DNA from: Rhizomys pruinosus
Taxonomy: Eukaryota > Chordata > Mammalia > Rodentia > Spalacidae
Assembly (NCBI GenBank): GCA_009823505.1
Contig: VZQC01014000.1
Location: 1,049,316-1,113,315, forward strand
DNA: 64,000 nt
Reading direction: 5' to 3'
Shown here: piece after piece, positions 34,892-47,574 of the stretch
Position numbering within the stretch: position 1 is the first letter of the stretch
Layout: every line of letters starts with the position of its first letter
Notes under the pieces: generated by a model
Database searches by the model: none
What the model saw: only the letters and a program-made list of their open reading frames with translations
Told to the model about the DNA's origin: nothing
Translations under genes and position numbers: made by a program

Positions 34892-35110
34892 GGGGCTGGA
34901 GAGATGGCCTGGGGCTGGAGAGATGGTCTAGCGGTTAAGAGCACCGACTGCTCTTGCAGAGGACCTGGGTTCAATTCCCAGCACCCACATGGCGGCTGAG
35001 AACCATCGTTAACTCCAGTTCCAGGGGAATCCAATGCCCTCTTCTGACCTCTGCGGCATTGCACAAAACAGGTACACAAGGCTACATGCAGATAGTACAC
35101 TCATAAACAT

Positions 35111-35166
<56 letters not shown>
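34892..35166 (+). mobile_element. B2 SINE with duplicated head and (AAAT)n tail
   Basis: The first 20 bp of the head (ggggctggagagatggcctg) occur twice in tandem. The tail is a pure AAAT run from about 35113. aaaaggacc words flank the element. Confidence 0.94.
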
Positions 35167-35167
<1 letters not shown>

Positions 35168-35169
35168 AA

Positions 35170-36714
35170 AGGACCTAACTAGATGCACCACTGAATTGGT
35201 GATAGGGACAAATAAAATAAAAGTAAATTTGCTTCAATGTTCATTAGGCACAATATATTTTAAGTAAATCAGGATATGTCAATATATACATTCAGTCAAG
35301 TACCACATTCATCAATGCTGGATGCATTGTTTGGCATGGAAATGAAAAGGAATGCAATGGGTCCTTAAAGGAAAGTGTATAACATGATCCTTTTAAGTAA
35401 AATAAGGTGAGTATATGTGCGTACACATACACCCTAAGGCACTAAAATTCCTTCTCGGGAGTTCTGCCAGCCCTTTTGGTAGCATTTCCTGAACCCAGTC
35501 ATTGAATATACTAATTTGCTGAAGAACCCAGAAGAAGCTGAATTCAGCTAATCTGCAGTCTGTTGATGGCAGTTAGCATGGAGCTCTTACCCAAAGGACA
35601 ACTGGAAAAAGACATCTTGGGACCACAGAAGCAGGTTATTTGAGATGGTGTTTTCTGCCATCTCGGTTTTTGTAACTTTGAAGCCTTATCCCCCAATTCC
35701 CAGATAACCAGATGCAAAGAACAGTATTAGTGATCAGAATACATTAAAATAATCACTCTAAAATAACTATGCATGATGAGATTGAGTAGGATATGATGAA
35801 TTTTAAGCATTTTCTTGGCCCTTTGTGGGAAAAAAAATTCTTAAGTATGGAAATTCTTCGGAGACTTAACCCCCAGTATGCTGCTGCATAGATGCAGAAG
35901 CTGCAACTGAGAGTACATTCTGTCCAGTGGCTGCTCTGACTTAGCCACCTTTTTCCCTGAGAGGATGGCCCTCCGCCGTTGCACTGTCTATGGATGGACC
36001 GCATTCTGTGTATGCAGGACAATCTTGGAGGGTTTTACTGTTAGTCCACATTTTCCTGAGATCTGAGAGTGAACTTGAGGGATCAGTAAGGTGTAGGACT
36101 TAACAGGAAGGAGACATTAGTAAGGTGAAGCTGAAATTACCTTATCTCCATATCAATTAGGTTTGGGAATACAGCTAAATGAAACAATCATTCGTGAAAT
36201 TTCTAATTATTCTTTTTTATCATGTTAAAATCCAAAAGGAATAATATCAGATTATTTTCCCTTTTGAATTAAGTATCACTGCTCACTGCGGGCCATTGTA
36301 TTTGCATGCATAAGTAAGACTTTAGAGTAATATATAGGGTGTGGGGGAGGGTTTCCTTCCAAAGACTGAGAACTCTGTCACCCCAAGGAGTAAACTGTAT
36401 TGTAGGCTATGAATTTGTAGGGAGTTCATTCACAGATCAGCTAATCAGAAATCATTCAGGCAAGGATTTTCAAGGAAATTATATATATTTTTATTCTTTA
36501 ATGGAAATTTTTAATTTCCCATTTTTGCATAGACTAACAAAAGGAAGAGTGAATTGAAAGTCATAGCTAATTGACATTGCATAGCTGTTTAATGCTTTGT
36601 ATATTCAGCTGGCAGTTTTCTAGGAATCATTTTAGCTCTACAAATTCTATATTTGTTGCACTTGAGCATGCTACAATTGCCAAATATATGTGTCAATGAC
36701 CCAAATTACATCTA
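35170..36714. other. Unique intronic stretch of 1.5 kb
   Basis: No recognisable repeat or gene; AT-rich. Confidence 0.5.
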
Positions 36715-37015
36715 GGCAGGCACTATACCATATACTCCGCTTGGTTACCTCCATTTAAGACTATTGGCAAATGATTACTGTGCGCAGAGGGAGAGTAGGT
36801 CTTCTTTAAGGGACTGACTCTAGATAGGATGACTGCACTCCAGTGGATAAACTTGTACCAAGGGACACCTGGATAGAAATGCTTGACCAGATACGATTTA
36901 ACATACTCAACTGAAATCTGGGGGGAGGATACAGTAAAGGGGGGGAAGGAGTCCAAATTTGATTGGGATGTACTATATGAAATACACAAAAAACTCTAAA
37001 AATGTTAAAAATGAT
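36715..37015 (+). mobile_element. Probable L1 3' end
   Basis: Layout like a rodent L1 3' UTR: ctccagtggataaacttgta, G-rich ggggggaggatacagtaaag, then gatgtactatatgaaatac and an A-rich end. Less secure than the copy at 56005. Confidence 0.55.
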
Positions 37016-37377
37016 AAATGATTATTTTGAAAGAATGCACCATCCATCTAGAACAATCCTCCAGCTGCTTGATTCTTTACAGAATCTAGGAAGAATTTAT
37101 GGGTCTCCATGGGATTCAGATGTGAGTAGAATAGGCCCAGTAGAATCGGAACTGTGGTTCCTTCCTCTGCGCCTGTTACCACTCCCAGGAGAAAGGCAAA
37201 GCCTATAAACCCGGTAGCTCCTCAGAGCTTTGAAGTTGGTGAACATTTTGATGCTTTTGAATACAATAAAATCAGGAAATGTGTTGCCATTGCTAATAAA
37301 CAACATTAAAATTGTAGTCTGTAAAGACTACATTCCACATTTCCCGAAGAATCCTAATGAATCCATTATATTTTATT

Positions 37378-37488
37378 TTTTTGAGACAGGGTCTCCCCGT
37401 AGCTCCAGCAATGTAGAGCTGGAGCTGGCCTCAATCTCACAGAGATCTACCAACTCTGCTGGGATTAAGGTGTGCCAATAAGCCTGAC
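37378..37488 (-). repeat. B1 SINE, minus strand, diverged
   Basis: gagacagggtctccccgtag ... ctgctgggattaaggtgtgc. Confidence 0.85.
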
Positions 37489-38272
37489 TTCTTTTTTTAA
37501 AGAGTTTTCTAATTGCACTTGCTGAAGTCAGCTGTTTTGCTGTGATATGTTTTATTTTTCAAATAACTGTGACCTTGGTAGAATGTTGAAAATTTAAGCT
37601 AAATGGAAAGTTGAAGCATACATATTAAATAATATTCTGTTTTAAAATGGAAGAGCTATAGACTAGAGGAAACAGCAATACATGAACTAGAATGATAACA
37701 ACAATTTGGAATTCTGTTCCAGGATTCTTTGAACCAAACATTTGGCAGCTTCCCAGATCATGTTAATTGCCTTTTTGTGTATACATTTCCATATGCCAAC
37801 TCATCATTTTTAGCTTAAAATGTAGTCATTATAACAAGACTTGGAATATTTAAATATCCCTCCCTTTCATGCCTGTCTTATAGAGCTAATAGTTTCTGAA
37901 TACAAGCTATTATTTTGCCTTTAACATATTTTTCTAGAATATTATTAGTGTTTATAAAACCGGCCAGATAAAGAACACCACAACTGCTTTTAAAATACCC
38001 TGGTAATGGAAGACACTAAAGGCATTTTATATCCTCCACTCCCATAGATCAGAGTAATCTTGAACTGAAGTTCTAGAGTAACTGGCCTTGATTAACATGT
38101 TCTTCTGGATGCCCTGGCTTCTAGATCAAGAGAGCAAACCTCTCTGGGCTCGTTTCCCTTGTCACAAGCCCCCTGTTTTAATGCCAAATACTCACCATCC
38201 ATTTAGGTATTTTAATTTACAGATATACAGCTTCATCAGCAGACTCAGAATTTAGAGACAAAAAAATACCTT
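37489..38272. other. Unique intronic stretch
   Basis: AT-rich, no recognised element. Confidence 0.5.
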
Positions 38273-38425
38273 ACAGCCAGGCACGGCCATGCAGCGAGGC
38301 ATGGTGGCATAATCCCAGCATCTGAAGATCTAGGGATCAAGAATTCAAGGCCAGCTTAGTATACAGAGTGAGTCAGCCTAGGCTGCATCCTATCTTTAAA
38401 TAATACTAAGTAAAAAAAAAAAAAA
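38273..38425 (+). repeat. B1-type SINE, plus strand, diverged
   Basis: cgaggcatggtggcataatc ... gcctaggctgcatcctatct with an A tail. Confidence 0.75.
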
Positions 38426-39458
38426 ATCTAAAAAGCTCGGTTCTTGCTCACTGTGACAGAGTGGAAGCTGGTCTTCCTCCAGGTCACACTGTGTCTTCAT
38501 CACACAGTTGTGATGGCCTTTTAGGTGCTGCAAGCTTTCTCTAGGCAATCCAAGTCTTTGCAGGTTTGCCTAAGAAAACACAAGACCTTATATAGGATCT
38601 AGGTTGTGTTGTGCTCTCTCTGACTTCTTGAACTACCTCCCAGATATATATTTAACAGAACATCCATTCATCTTACAAATAATTTTACAGAAATACATTA
38701 ATTCTTTACGTCAAATGCATGATAACCAAAGCCATTCTTTCATATAAATATGTATTGTAAACCCAGATTTCTCTCTTAGCGTGATGTATGCTTTATGTGC
38801 TCTTGCACTTTATGTAGTTCAGCAGTGATAGAAAAAATCCTATATTCTTTCTAATATGAATAATAGAAAAAGAATTTAACATAGTAAAACATTCTCAGTT
38901 TATCTCATGTTTCCTCTTGATTCACTGCATTAACTAGAAGGACTGAATGCATGGACACAAAATGAAGTTGAGTCTCATTTAGTACTTCCAGTTGCTTACC
39001 TGGCACTGCTAGTGTGCCTCCACCTCTTCCAGCCCCAAATTGAAAAGAACCAGTTTGTGGGAGTCCGGAAGGCTGGACTCGTTCATTGCACTGTTTGCTT
39101 CCTTCTCCAGGATGAGGATGTTAGCTTGTCTAATCCCAGTATTGCCTCATGTTGCAATTTGATCTTTGTCCACAACCTAGAAATTTATAGTTTTTCTTAA
39201 TAGGGTATTGACTTTGTTCTGTGATAGAAAGTATAATAAAAAGTTGCTATGTCACGACCAGATTAATGACCATTGCTACATGCACTGGCCACGGCTTGAC
39301 AAGAACTTGTAGGCAGCTTTTCATTCCATTTGGATGGTGAGCATTCCTTTTATTAAGCTAATATAAAAATAAAACTGATACATATTCTAAGAAGTGAAAA
39401 TTTAGGACATACTCAAAAATATAGGAAGGTATGATTTGGACTCTGTTTTCTTTATTTA
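38426..39458. other. Unique intronic stretch of 1 kb
   Basis: No recognised element or gene. Confidence 0.5.
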
Positions 39459-39702
39459 CTTTTTTAAAATTTTTATTTATTTCTCTACGTGTATGAATGT
39501 ACTGTCTGCATGCAAGTTTGTGCACCCGTGTCGTGCAATGCCGCGGAGGTCAGAAGAGGGTCTCAGATTCCCCTGGAACCGGAGTTCTCCTGGAATTGGA
39601 GTTTCAGACGGTTCTCAGCGGCCATGTGGGTGCTGGGGATCGAACCCAGGTCCTCTGTAAAGCGATCTGCGCTCTTAACCGCTAGGCCATCTCTCCAGCC
39701 CC
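39459..39702 (-). mobile_element. Young B2 SINE, minus strand
   Basis: Reverse-complement B2 with the 17-bp duplication (ctggaaccggagttctcctg) and a CpG-rich body; flanked by ctctgttt words. Confidence 0.93.
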
Positions 39703-39983
39703 TCTGTTTACTTTTATTAGGTGAACCATGCATGTGAGTTTTAGAGCAAATCCTGAACTGGGCTTTAAGAAGGAACAGAGAATAAGAGTGAGACTAGCCC
39801 AGGGTTTCAGACACCAGGGGTCCTCGTCAATATGCCTTTCTTCCTAATTCTTCAGCAGCCTGACACAGGCTATGACTCTTGAAAGTATTTACCCAAGTCG
39901 AAGAGTTTTTGGCTAGCAAGTTTGGGGGATACTGAAAGGAGCATGGGATGTGTGGGAAAGAAGGAAATGAGAGTTCCCGCCCG

Positions 39984-40163
39984 CTCCTTGTCCCGGCCTG
40001 CTGCGCTCCCACTCCGGCCACCCTCCTCCACGTAGCCTCCCGCATCAGAAACTGCATTTGGTCCCAGCCGGCTCCTGGCTCCTTGTCCCGGCCTGCTGCG
40101 CTCCCACTCCGGCCACCCTCCTCCACGTAGCCTCCCGCATCAGAAGCTGCATTTGGTCCCAGC
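39984..40163. repeat. 85-bp GC-rich tandem duplication
   Basis: Two 85-bp units (39984-40068, 40079-40163) separated by 10 bp, with one mismatch. The unit starts ctccttgtcccggcctgctg and is much richer in GC and CpG than the surrounding intron. Origin unknown. Confidence 0.95.
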
Positions 40164-40199
40164 TAGCCCTTCTGCTGTGGATCCATGGCCAGGTTCTCC

Positions 40200-40490
40200 C
40201 TCCCACTGTCCATTCCTCGCTAGCTCTTATCCTTCAAGAGTCAGCTGGGAGCTATCTCTCTTGAAGAATCATTGTGATACCTCGATGCTGTGCTGCAGAT
40301 CCTAGTACAAGCCACTTAAGAACTTGCCTCATGTTTATGTTGGCATTATGCCATACCATATTGCAGTTTTTTCTGCTTAAATTTTTCTCTCCTGTTGCAC
40401 TACAGAGTCTTTAAGGAAAGTGATTTGTTGTACAACTGTGCTTGTAACCCAGTGCCATGCACACAGTCACTACTGCACAGCAAATAGGAT
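40200..40490 (+). repeat. L2-like LINE fragment, plus strand
   Basis: cttatccttcaagagtcagc and then aacccagtgccatgcacaca follow the order of the L2 3' end, with high divergence. Confidence 0.55.
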
Positions 40491-40680
40491 ATAATAATTG
40501 TGCACTTGAACCAAAACCAAGATGTGTATTTAGAGATATTAGAAATAGAATTTATTGATCAGGAGTATAGGGCACTTTATTCTGTGTATGAATTATCATA
40601 TATGTTTTGAAGTTTTAAATGTTTCTCCTGAAATTACATATACCAAAGAGTCACACAATATCTCAAGAATCACTGCATGT

Positions 40681-40975
40681 TTGGGGATGGGGAGATGGCT
40701 CAGTGGGGAAGAACACTTGCTGCACAAGTATGAGGTCCTGAGTTCAAATCCCCAATACCACATTAAAAACTGGGCACGGTCACACACTCCTGTAACCCCA
40801 GCACTATGGGAGGGAGAGAGGAGGATCTGTGGGCTTTCTGGCTACCAGCCTAGCGCTAGGCTCAGTGGAAGACGCTGCCTCAAGGTGATGAAACACAGAG
40901 TGCACATGCATACCCGTTCATACCCAGGTATTCATACACCACACATACCTACACCACACTCACACAAAAACACAT
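40681..40975 (+). repeat. Long tRNA-derived SINE
   Basis: Head ggggatggggagatggctca, B-box-like gagttcaaatccc, middle ctgtaaccccagcactatgg and a CA-rich end. Confidence 0.82.
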
Positions 40976-40995
40976 TTTCAAGTCATTTCATGTAA

Positions 40996-41058
40996 ACATA
41001 CGTATGTAATTTATACATACGTATGTATAAATTACATGTAATTTATACATACGTATGT
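40996..41058. other. AT-rich overlapping palindrome cluster
   Basis: Contains a perfect 34-bp palindrome (41004-41037) overlapping a perfect 44-bp palindrome (41015-41058). Both are built from acatacgtatgt and aatttatac words. Confidence 0.96.
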
Positions 41059-41096
41059 TCTCAACTCTTTTTTAAGAAAAGATTACCTCTTTGAGG

Positions 41097-41425
41097 GCTA
41101 GAGAAATGGCTCTTTGGGTAAGAGTGCTTGCTCTGCAACCACGAGGACCTGAGTTCGACTCCTCAGTGTCCCTGTAAAAAGCCAGGCGTGCATGTGTCTG
41201 CAGCCACAGCATTGGGGGATACAGACAGGCAGACCCCAAGTACTTCCTGGCCAGCCAGCCTGGACAAAACAGCATATTTCAAATTCAGTGAGAGACCCTG
41301 TCAAGGCAGTAAGACAGCCAGGGATACAGAAAAGGATCTCTGTCCTCTGGCCTCAGCATGTACACTTAGAGGCACGAGCACACACGCCTACATGCCTGAG
41401 CCACACACATCTAAACAGAAGACTA
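41097..41425 (+). repeat. Long tRNA-derived SINE
   Basis: Head ggctagagaaatggctcttt, aaaaagccaggcgtgcatgt, agtgagagaccctgtcaagg, and a CA-rich end. Same family as 40681. Confidence 0.82.
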
Positions 41426-41435
41426 CCTCTTTTTG

Positions 41436-42257
<822 letters not shown>

Positions 42258-43036
42258 TAGTGGATGTGGAAAATAACAAGTTCTGTATCTTTAGGAAGTT
42301 TGCAACATGCCTTATTTCACTTGAGCAGCTGTCAACTCAGTCTTTTCCATGTCACTCATGGTGAGAGGGCCTGTCCTTTCCATGTGGCTTGGTATACATT
42401 AAAGAAGTTACTCTACCTGTCTGAATTTTTTTCCTTCATCTAAAAATATATTTACTTAACATTGTGTTAACTACATACATGAAAGGCTTGAAGTGTTAGA
42501 AATATGAGGTGGCAATGGATTTGACGTCTCTTTTCAAGTACTTCATAAATCCATATTTACCCACCACTCGGTTCTTAGCTTTTACCTCTTTTCAGCTTCC
42601 CTTTTCAGCAAAATTCTTTGATAGAGTTTTCTGTCATCTCCTTTTCTTACCTCCCCTCTTTAGAGCTCTACCCATTCCACGTTTCCTCCCAGCCACATTT
42701 ACCACAGTGACCATCAAACACCACATTGCCAAAGCACTTACCCATCCTCCCCCAGTCTTCACTGCCCTCTGAGCTTTTGACATGGTTGGTTCCTGCCATC
42801 GTCATGAGATGCACTGTGCACTCGGCAGCAGGTGTACAGAGCCCCTCTGGCTGCCTCCTGCCTTGCCACATCCTTCGATGATCTCTCCATCTTCCTTATT
42901 GGACCCTTGTCATCACCCCAGCCTCTCGACCATTGGCCAACTCCAGGCACAAACTTAAATCTTCTTGATCTCCTCTCTATATTGTTTCATCCAGTCCTTT
43001 TCTACACCAGTGGCTTCCTCTCTATACAACTGAAGA

Positions 43037-43044
43037 TTTTATTT

Positions 43045-43079
<35 letters not shown>

Positions 43080-43292
43080 TATGAATGTATTGTCTGCATG
43101 TAGGTTTGTGCACCCATGTCGTGCAATGCCGCGGAGGTCAGAAGAGGGTGTCGGATTCCCCTGGAACTGGAGTTCTCCTGGAATTGGAGTTACAGACAGT
43201 TCTCAGCCGCCATGTGGGTGCTGGGGATCGAACCCGGGTCCTCTGCAATAGCAGTTGGTGCTCTTAACTGCTAAGCCATCTCTCCAGCCCCA
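43037..43292 (-). mobile_element. Young B2 SINE, minus strand, with (ATTT)n tail
   Basis: Tail of ATTT repeats at 43042-43080, body with the 17-bp duplication, ends ctctccagcccc. actgaagatttt/actgaaaatttt words flank it as a TSD. Confidence 0.94.
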
Positions 43293-43559
43293 CCACTGAA
43301 AATTTTAAACCCCAATTCATAACTGTCCCCTGAGCTTGAGATTAGATGCAACATTGATTGAGCATTTCCTCTAGATGATCCAGTGAACAAGTCTCATTTG
43401 CAATACCCAGACCTGCTTCTGTACCCAGCCTTCACTGAGTAAATGTGGCCTCAGTCTACCAGTGTTCAAGAGCAAAGATCTTGATTTTATCCTGATGCTT
43501 GATTTGGGCAACAATCTATGAAGAAGATCTCTGCCTTTGTCTTATTGCTTCGGCTGCTC

Positions 43560-44071
43560 CTGGTCCTGGGCCTGTCACCATCTCTCACCTGTCCTGGGCC
43601 TGTCACCATCTCTCACCTGTCCTGGGCCTGTCATCATCTCTCACCTGGTCCTGGGCCTGTCACCATCTCTCACCTGTCCTGGGCCTGTCACCATCTCTCA
43701 CCTGGTCCTGGGCCTGTCACCATGTCTCACCTGTCCTGGGCCTGTCACCATCTCCCACCTGTACTGGGCCTGTCACCATGTCTCACCTGTCCTGGGCCTG
43801 TCACCATCTCTCACCTGGTTCCATGCCTGTCACTATCTCTCACCTGTCCTGGGCCTGTCACCATCTCTCACCTGTCTTGGGCCTGTCACCATCTCTCACC
43901 AATCCTGGACCTGTCACCATCTCTCACCTGTCCTGGACCTGTCCCCATCTCTCACCTGGTCCTGGGCCTGTCACCATCTCTCACCTGGTCCTGGGCCTGT
44001 CACCATCTCTCACCTGGTTCCGTGCCTGTCACCATCTCTCACCTGGTTCCGTGCCTGTCACCATCTCTTAT
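43560..44071. repeat. 28/29-bp minisatellite, 18 units
   Basis: Unit ctgtcctgggcctgtcacca then tctctcac (28 bp) or a 29-bp form starting ctggtcc. Units 1-18 are contiguous without spacers. All three forward frames stay open across the array because the unit has no stop in any frame; the resulting ORFs (up to 209 codons) share one rotating repeat and are not evidence of a gene. Confidence 0.96.
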
Positions 44072-44359
44072 CTGGACTCTGAAGTACCAGCTTCCTCTCA
44101 TACAGTTTCAGTTACTCCAACTGTATAAAAACACAAGTGTCCCTTAACACTTGGACTGTAATCAGCCCTGTGGTAGCCTGTGCGGGCTGTGTGTCCTTGG
44201 CCCCTGAGCATGCTCTCCTCTGCCACATGACCTTTTCCCATTTGCCTCCTCACCTCTGACTTAATAATGGCCTTGCCAACCTCACTCTCTCAGGAGGCTT
44301 TTATTGTTGCTCCTCCCTCTCCTTACATTGCTGTCCTCCACAGTTTCTCCACAATCTGT

Positions 44360-44735
44360 ATGGTGGTCAGTGTTATCAGCTGTGGGGGATCTAGCACGAC
44401 CGGGGAGCTAAAACTCCAGACACATCTGTGGAGGATTATCGTGATGACATTAATTGATGTTAGAAGACTCATCTTGATTATGGGTAGGACCATTCCCTGA
44501 GCAGGGGATCTTGAACTGTATAAAATGGAGAAAGAAGGAGATCTCAGGCAAACATTCTTCCCTCTCTGCTTTCTGAATGCAAATGCAATATGGTCAGCTG
44601 CTTGAAGCTCCTGCCCCCCCCCTTATGGTTATGAGTGTACTCTTGAACTGTGAACCAGAATAAACCTTTTCTCCTTTAAGTTGTTTTTGTCAGAGATTTT
44701 TATCACAGCAATAGGAAAACAAAGACAACCTTCTC
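44360..44735 (+). mobile_element. LTR-like rodent repeat, plus strand
   Basis: gcaccattccctg-like block (gaccattccctgagcagggg), gaactgtataaaatggagaa, then agaataaaccttttctcctt and atcacagcaataggaaaac. The end is typical of rodent MaLR-like LTRs. Subfamily not assigned. Confidence 0.65.
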
Positions 44736-44779
44736 CCTCACTTTGTTAAAATTCTCAAACACATCAGCCTTCCCAGACC

Positions 44780-45133
44780 ACCCCCCTAACAAGATGCACA
44801 GATGAGTAGCTTAAACAATAGAAACCTATTTTCACAGTCTGGATCCAGGAGCCCTGCAATCAGGGTGTGGACCAGTTAAGTTTCATTCCAAAGTCTCTTG
44901 TCTCATAGGCAACCTTTATCCCAGCATGTGTCCCATGACCTCTTGTTTGGGGTAAGGGTGGAGGAGATGAAGAAAGGAGAAGAAAGAGAGGGAAGAGAGA
45001 AAGATCTCGAGTGTCTTCTTATAAACACATTAATCCTATCATAAATGTTCTGTCCTCCTGAATACCTCCTTAAGCCCCACCTCCAAATATCATTACACCA
45101 AAGGGTACAGCTTCCCTTCAGGAATCTACACAG

Positions 45134-45135
<2 letters not shown>
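44780..45135 (-). repeat. Old LTR-like mammalian repeat, minus strand
   Basis: agtagcttaaacaatagaaa near the left and gtcttcttataaacacatta with cccacctccaaatatcatta near the right follow an old MaLR/MLT-like layout. Diverged. Confidence 0.5.

Positions 45136-45195
<60 letters not shown>
45136..45195. repeat. (CT)n microsatellite
   Basis: About 29 CT units. It lies 306 bp upstream of exon B and is polypyrimidine on the transcribed sense strand. Confidence 0.97.
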
Positions 45196-45197
<2 letters not shown>

Positions 45198-45501
45198 ACA
45201 GCATTTTATCTTGTCTTGACAAACTTTTTAGTTGTTCGTTTACAATATCATTTCATTATAATGCAAACTTCTAAAAGATACAGCCTTAATATCTAGATTG
45301 GGGTCTGTGGGTCTAGCTGTGTGGCTGTAGGCACTTATTGCTATTATTTTTGTCATAATAATAAGATGGTCACAATTCTCCTAATTCTATAACATTTTAT
45401 CAACTCTTTTCTGAAGTGGCAAATACAATCAAGAAAGAAAAAAAAGAATGGCATGTAAATTTTTTCTTGGATTTTTAACAACATTTGATTTCCATTTGTA
45501 G

Positions 45502-45672
<171 letters not shown>

Positions 45673-46671
45673 TGAGAAAAAGGAAGTGCTTCTTTAACAG
45701 CCTCCTGTGAGAAGACAAAGTGTTACCAGGGAACGGGATAGCTTGTTTTCTACAGATAGCTGTAATCTAATGACATAGCACATTTGAAGCTATTGATCAG
45801 AAAAGGGAGATCTGGCCAGTGTGGTTTGGGACTTCAACCTGTAACAAGTTGTTCATGTGGATAGAAGAAAAGTGTGTTCCTGTGATGATGGGATTCAAGG
45901 TTGCTCAGAGTAATACCTAGATCATTCTGCTTCCAGCATTTTCTCTTTCTGCATTGAGTTGGAAATTGGAAAGCACAGAGTACTTTCTCTTCCTAATTTG
46001 TAGCCACTAGATAAAGATTTCTTGTGTTACCTTTAGCGTAGGGATAAGTGTCGAATAAGAACTTCTGATGCCAGAAGCCCTCACTTCAGACAATTTTAAG
46101 CAGAGACATAAAGACTGGGAAAAGTTCTCAAGCTAATTTGGAAAAAACTGTGATAGGTTAAGTAGCAATTAAAATCAGGTGGAGAATATTAAGTGAGATG
46201 CTTAGCTATGGTGAAGGCGTTCATACTGCCTTCAAATTTTACTCTAATTTTGGCCTTTTCTTTATACTAAATAGCATATTCTTAGATAATTATGTCTCAC
46301 TATTATTTTAGAACTGCTTCCCTTAAAGAGTAAATTAGTAGGGGAAAAGAAAGCACGTTAAACTTTGAGCTATTTCTCATTCTGGTAATAGCTATGAAGA
46401 ACCTTGCTATTGAAACTTTAGGCCCATAATGAAGGCTCCCACTCAATGTAGTCTTCCAGATCCCGCTGAAAGTCCTTGAGACCTTTCGGGGGCCCACAAG
46501 GTCAAAGGTTAATGAATAATGAGATGTTCTACCTTTCTCCTATATACCGTTCATAGTTACATTGCATAAACAGTGGGTAAAGCTGTAGACACCTCATGTG
46601 AGACAAGGCAGACACCAGCAGCTACTACTGCTCCCTGGGCCTTTTACCACAGTTTAAAAAATGCCAGTTCC

Positions 46672-46906
46672 TGGAGAGATGGCCTAGCGGTTAAGAGCGC
46701 CGACCGCTCTTGCAGAGGACCCGGGTTCGATCCCCAGCATCCACATGGCGGCTGAGAACCGTCTGTAACTCCAATTCCAGGAGAACTCCAGTTCCAGGGG
46801 AATCCGAGACCCTCTTCTGACCTCCGCGGCATTGCACAACACGGGTGCACAGACCTACACGCAAAACAGTACATTCATACACATGAATAAAGAAAATTGA
46901 AAAAAA
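46672..46906 (+). mobile_element. Young B2 SINE
   Basis: Body with the 17-bp duplication, CpG-rich; perfect TSD aaaaaatgccagttcc at 46656-46671 and 46907-46922. The head begins tggagagat, missing the first bases. Confidence 0.95.
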
Positions 46907-46989
46907 AAAAAATGCCAGTTCCAATTACGAATGATTTGTTGAAACACATGAGTAATTATTGGTTCTTGCAGATAACGCTGATTCAGCTC

Positions 46990-47142
46990 TCAGCAGCTCC
47001 ATGGCAGCTAACACTCAACTGTAACTCCAATTCCAGGGGACCCTAACCCCTCTTCTGACCTCTGTGGGCATTGCATACATTTGGTGCACTTACATACCTG
47101 CCAGCAAAACATTCATAAACATAAAATAAAAGTAAATAGATT
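46990..47142 (+). repeat. 5'-truncated B2 SINE
   Basis: gtaactccaattccagggga ... ccagcaaaacattcataaac plus an A-rich tail. Confidence 0.82.
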
Positions 47143-47574
47143 TTTAGAAAATTTTGAATTGCTAAATAAAAGTTAGAATTTTTAGAAAATTTGTATATCC
47201 CACCATGAGCTTGGCTCCATTAGTTTCCTGATAATGTTGATGGTTACATCAAGAAAGGGAGGGGTTTCATTTTGTTTTGTCAACATGGCATAGCTATATA
47301 ACTTAGAAAATCTACATTTTCCAAACTACCTAATGCATCCTATTATAAAACCATGTGTAGTCAAAGCACAGAAGCTTATTGATATTTCTAATCCTACATT
47401 TGCAGCTAGCCTTCAAACAAAGTCTTTAACCAGTTAAAAAATACTCGTTAAGTTTTGTTCTTAGAGCAAAGAAAAATTTTCATATAAGTACCTAAAAAGT
47501 GTGTGAGTATAAAGGATTGGGGGGTAAGGCAAATGCCAGGGGTCAAAACAACCTGAAGCATAGTTCCTCAAGTA

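Noticed and set aside
43560..44071. CRISPR-like array of 28-bp repeats
   Set aside because: Units are contiguous with no unique spacers, and this is a rodent intron; it is a minisatellite.
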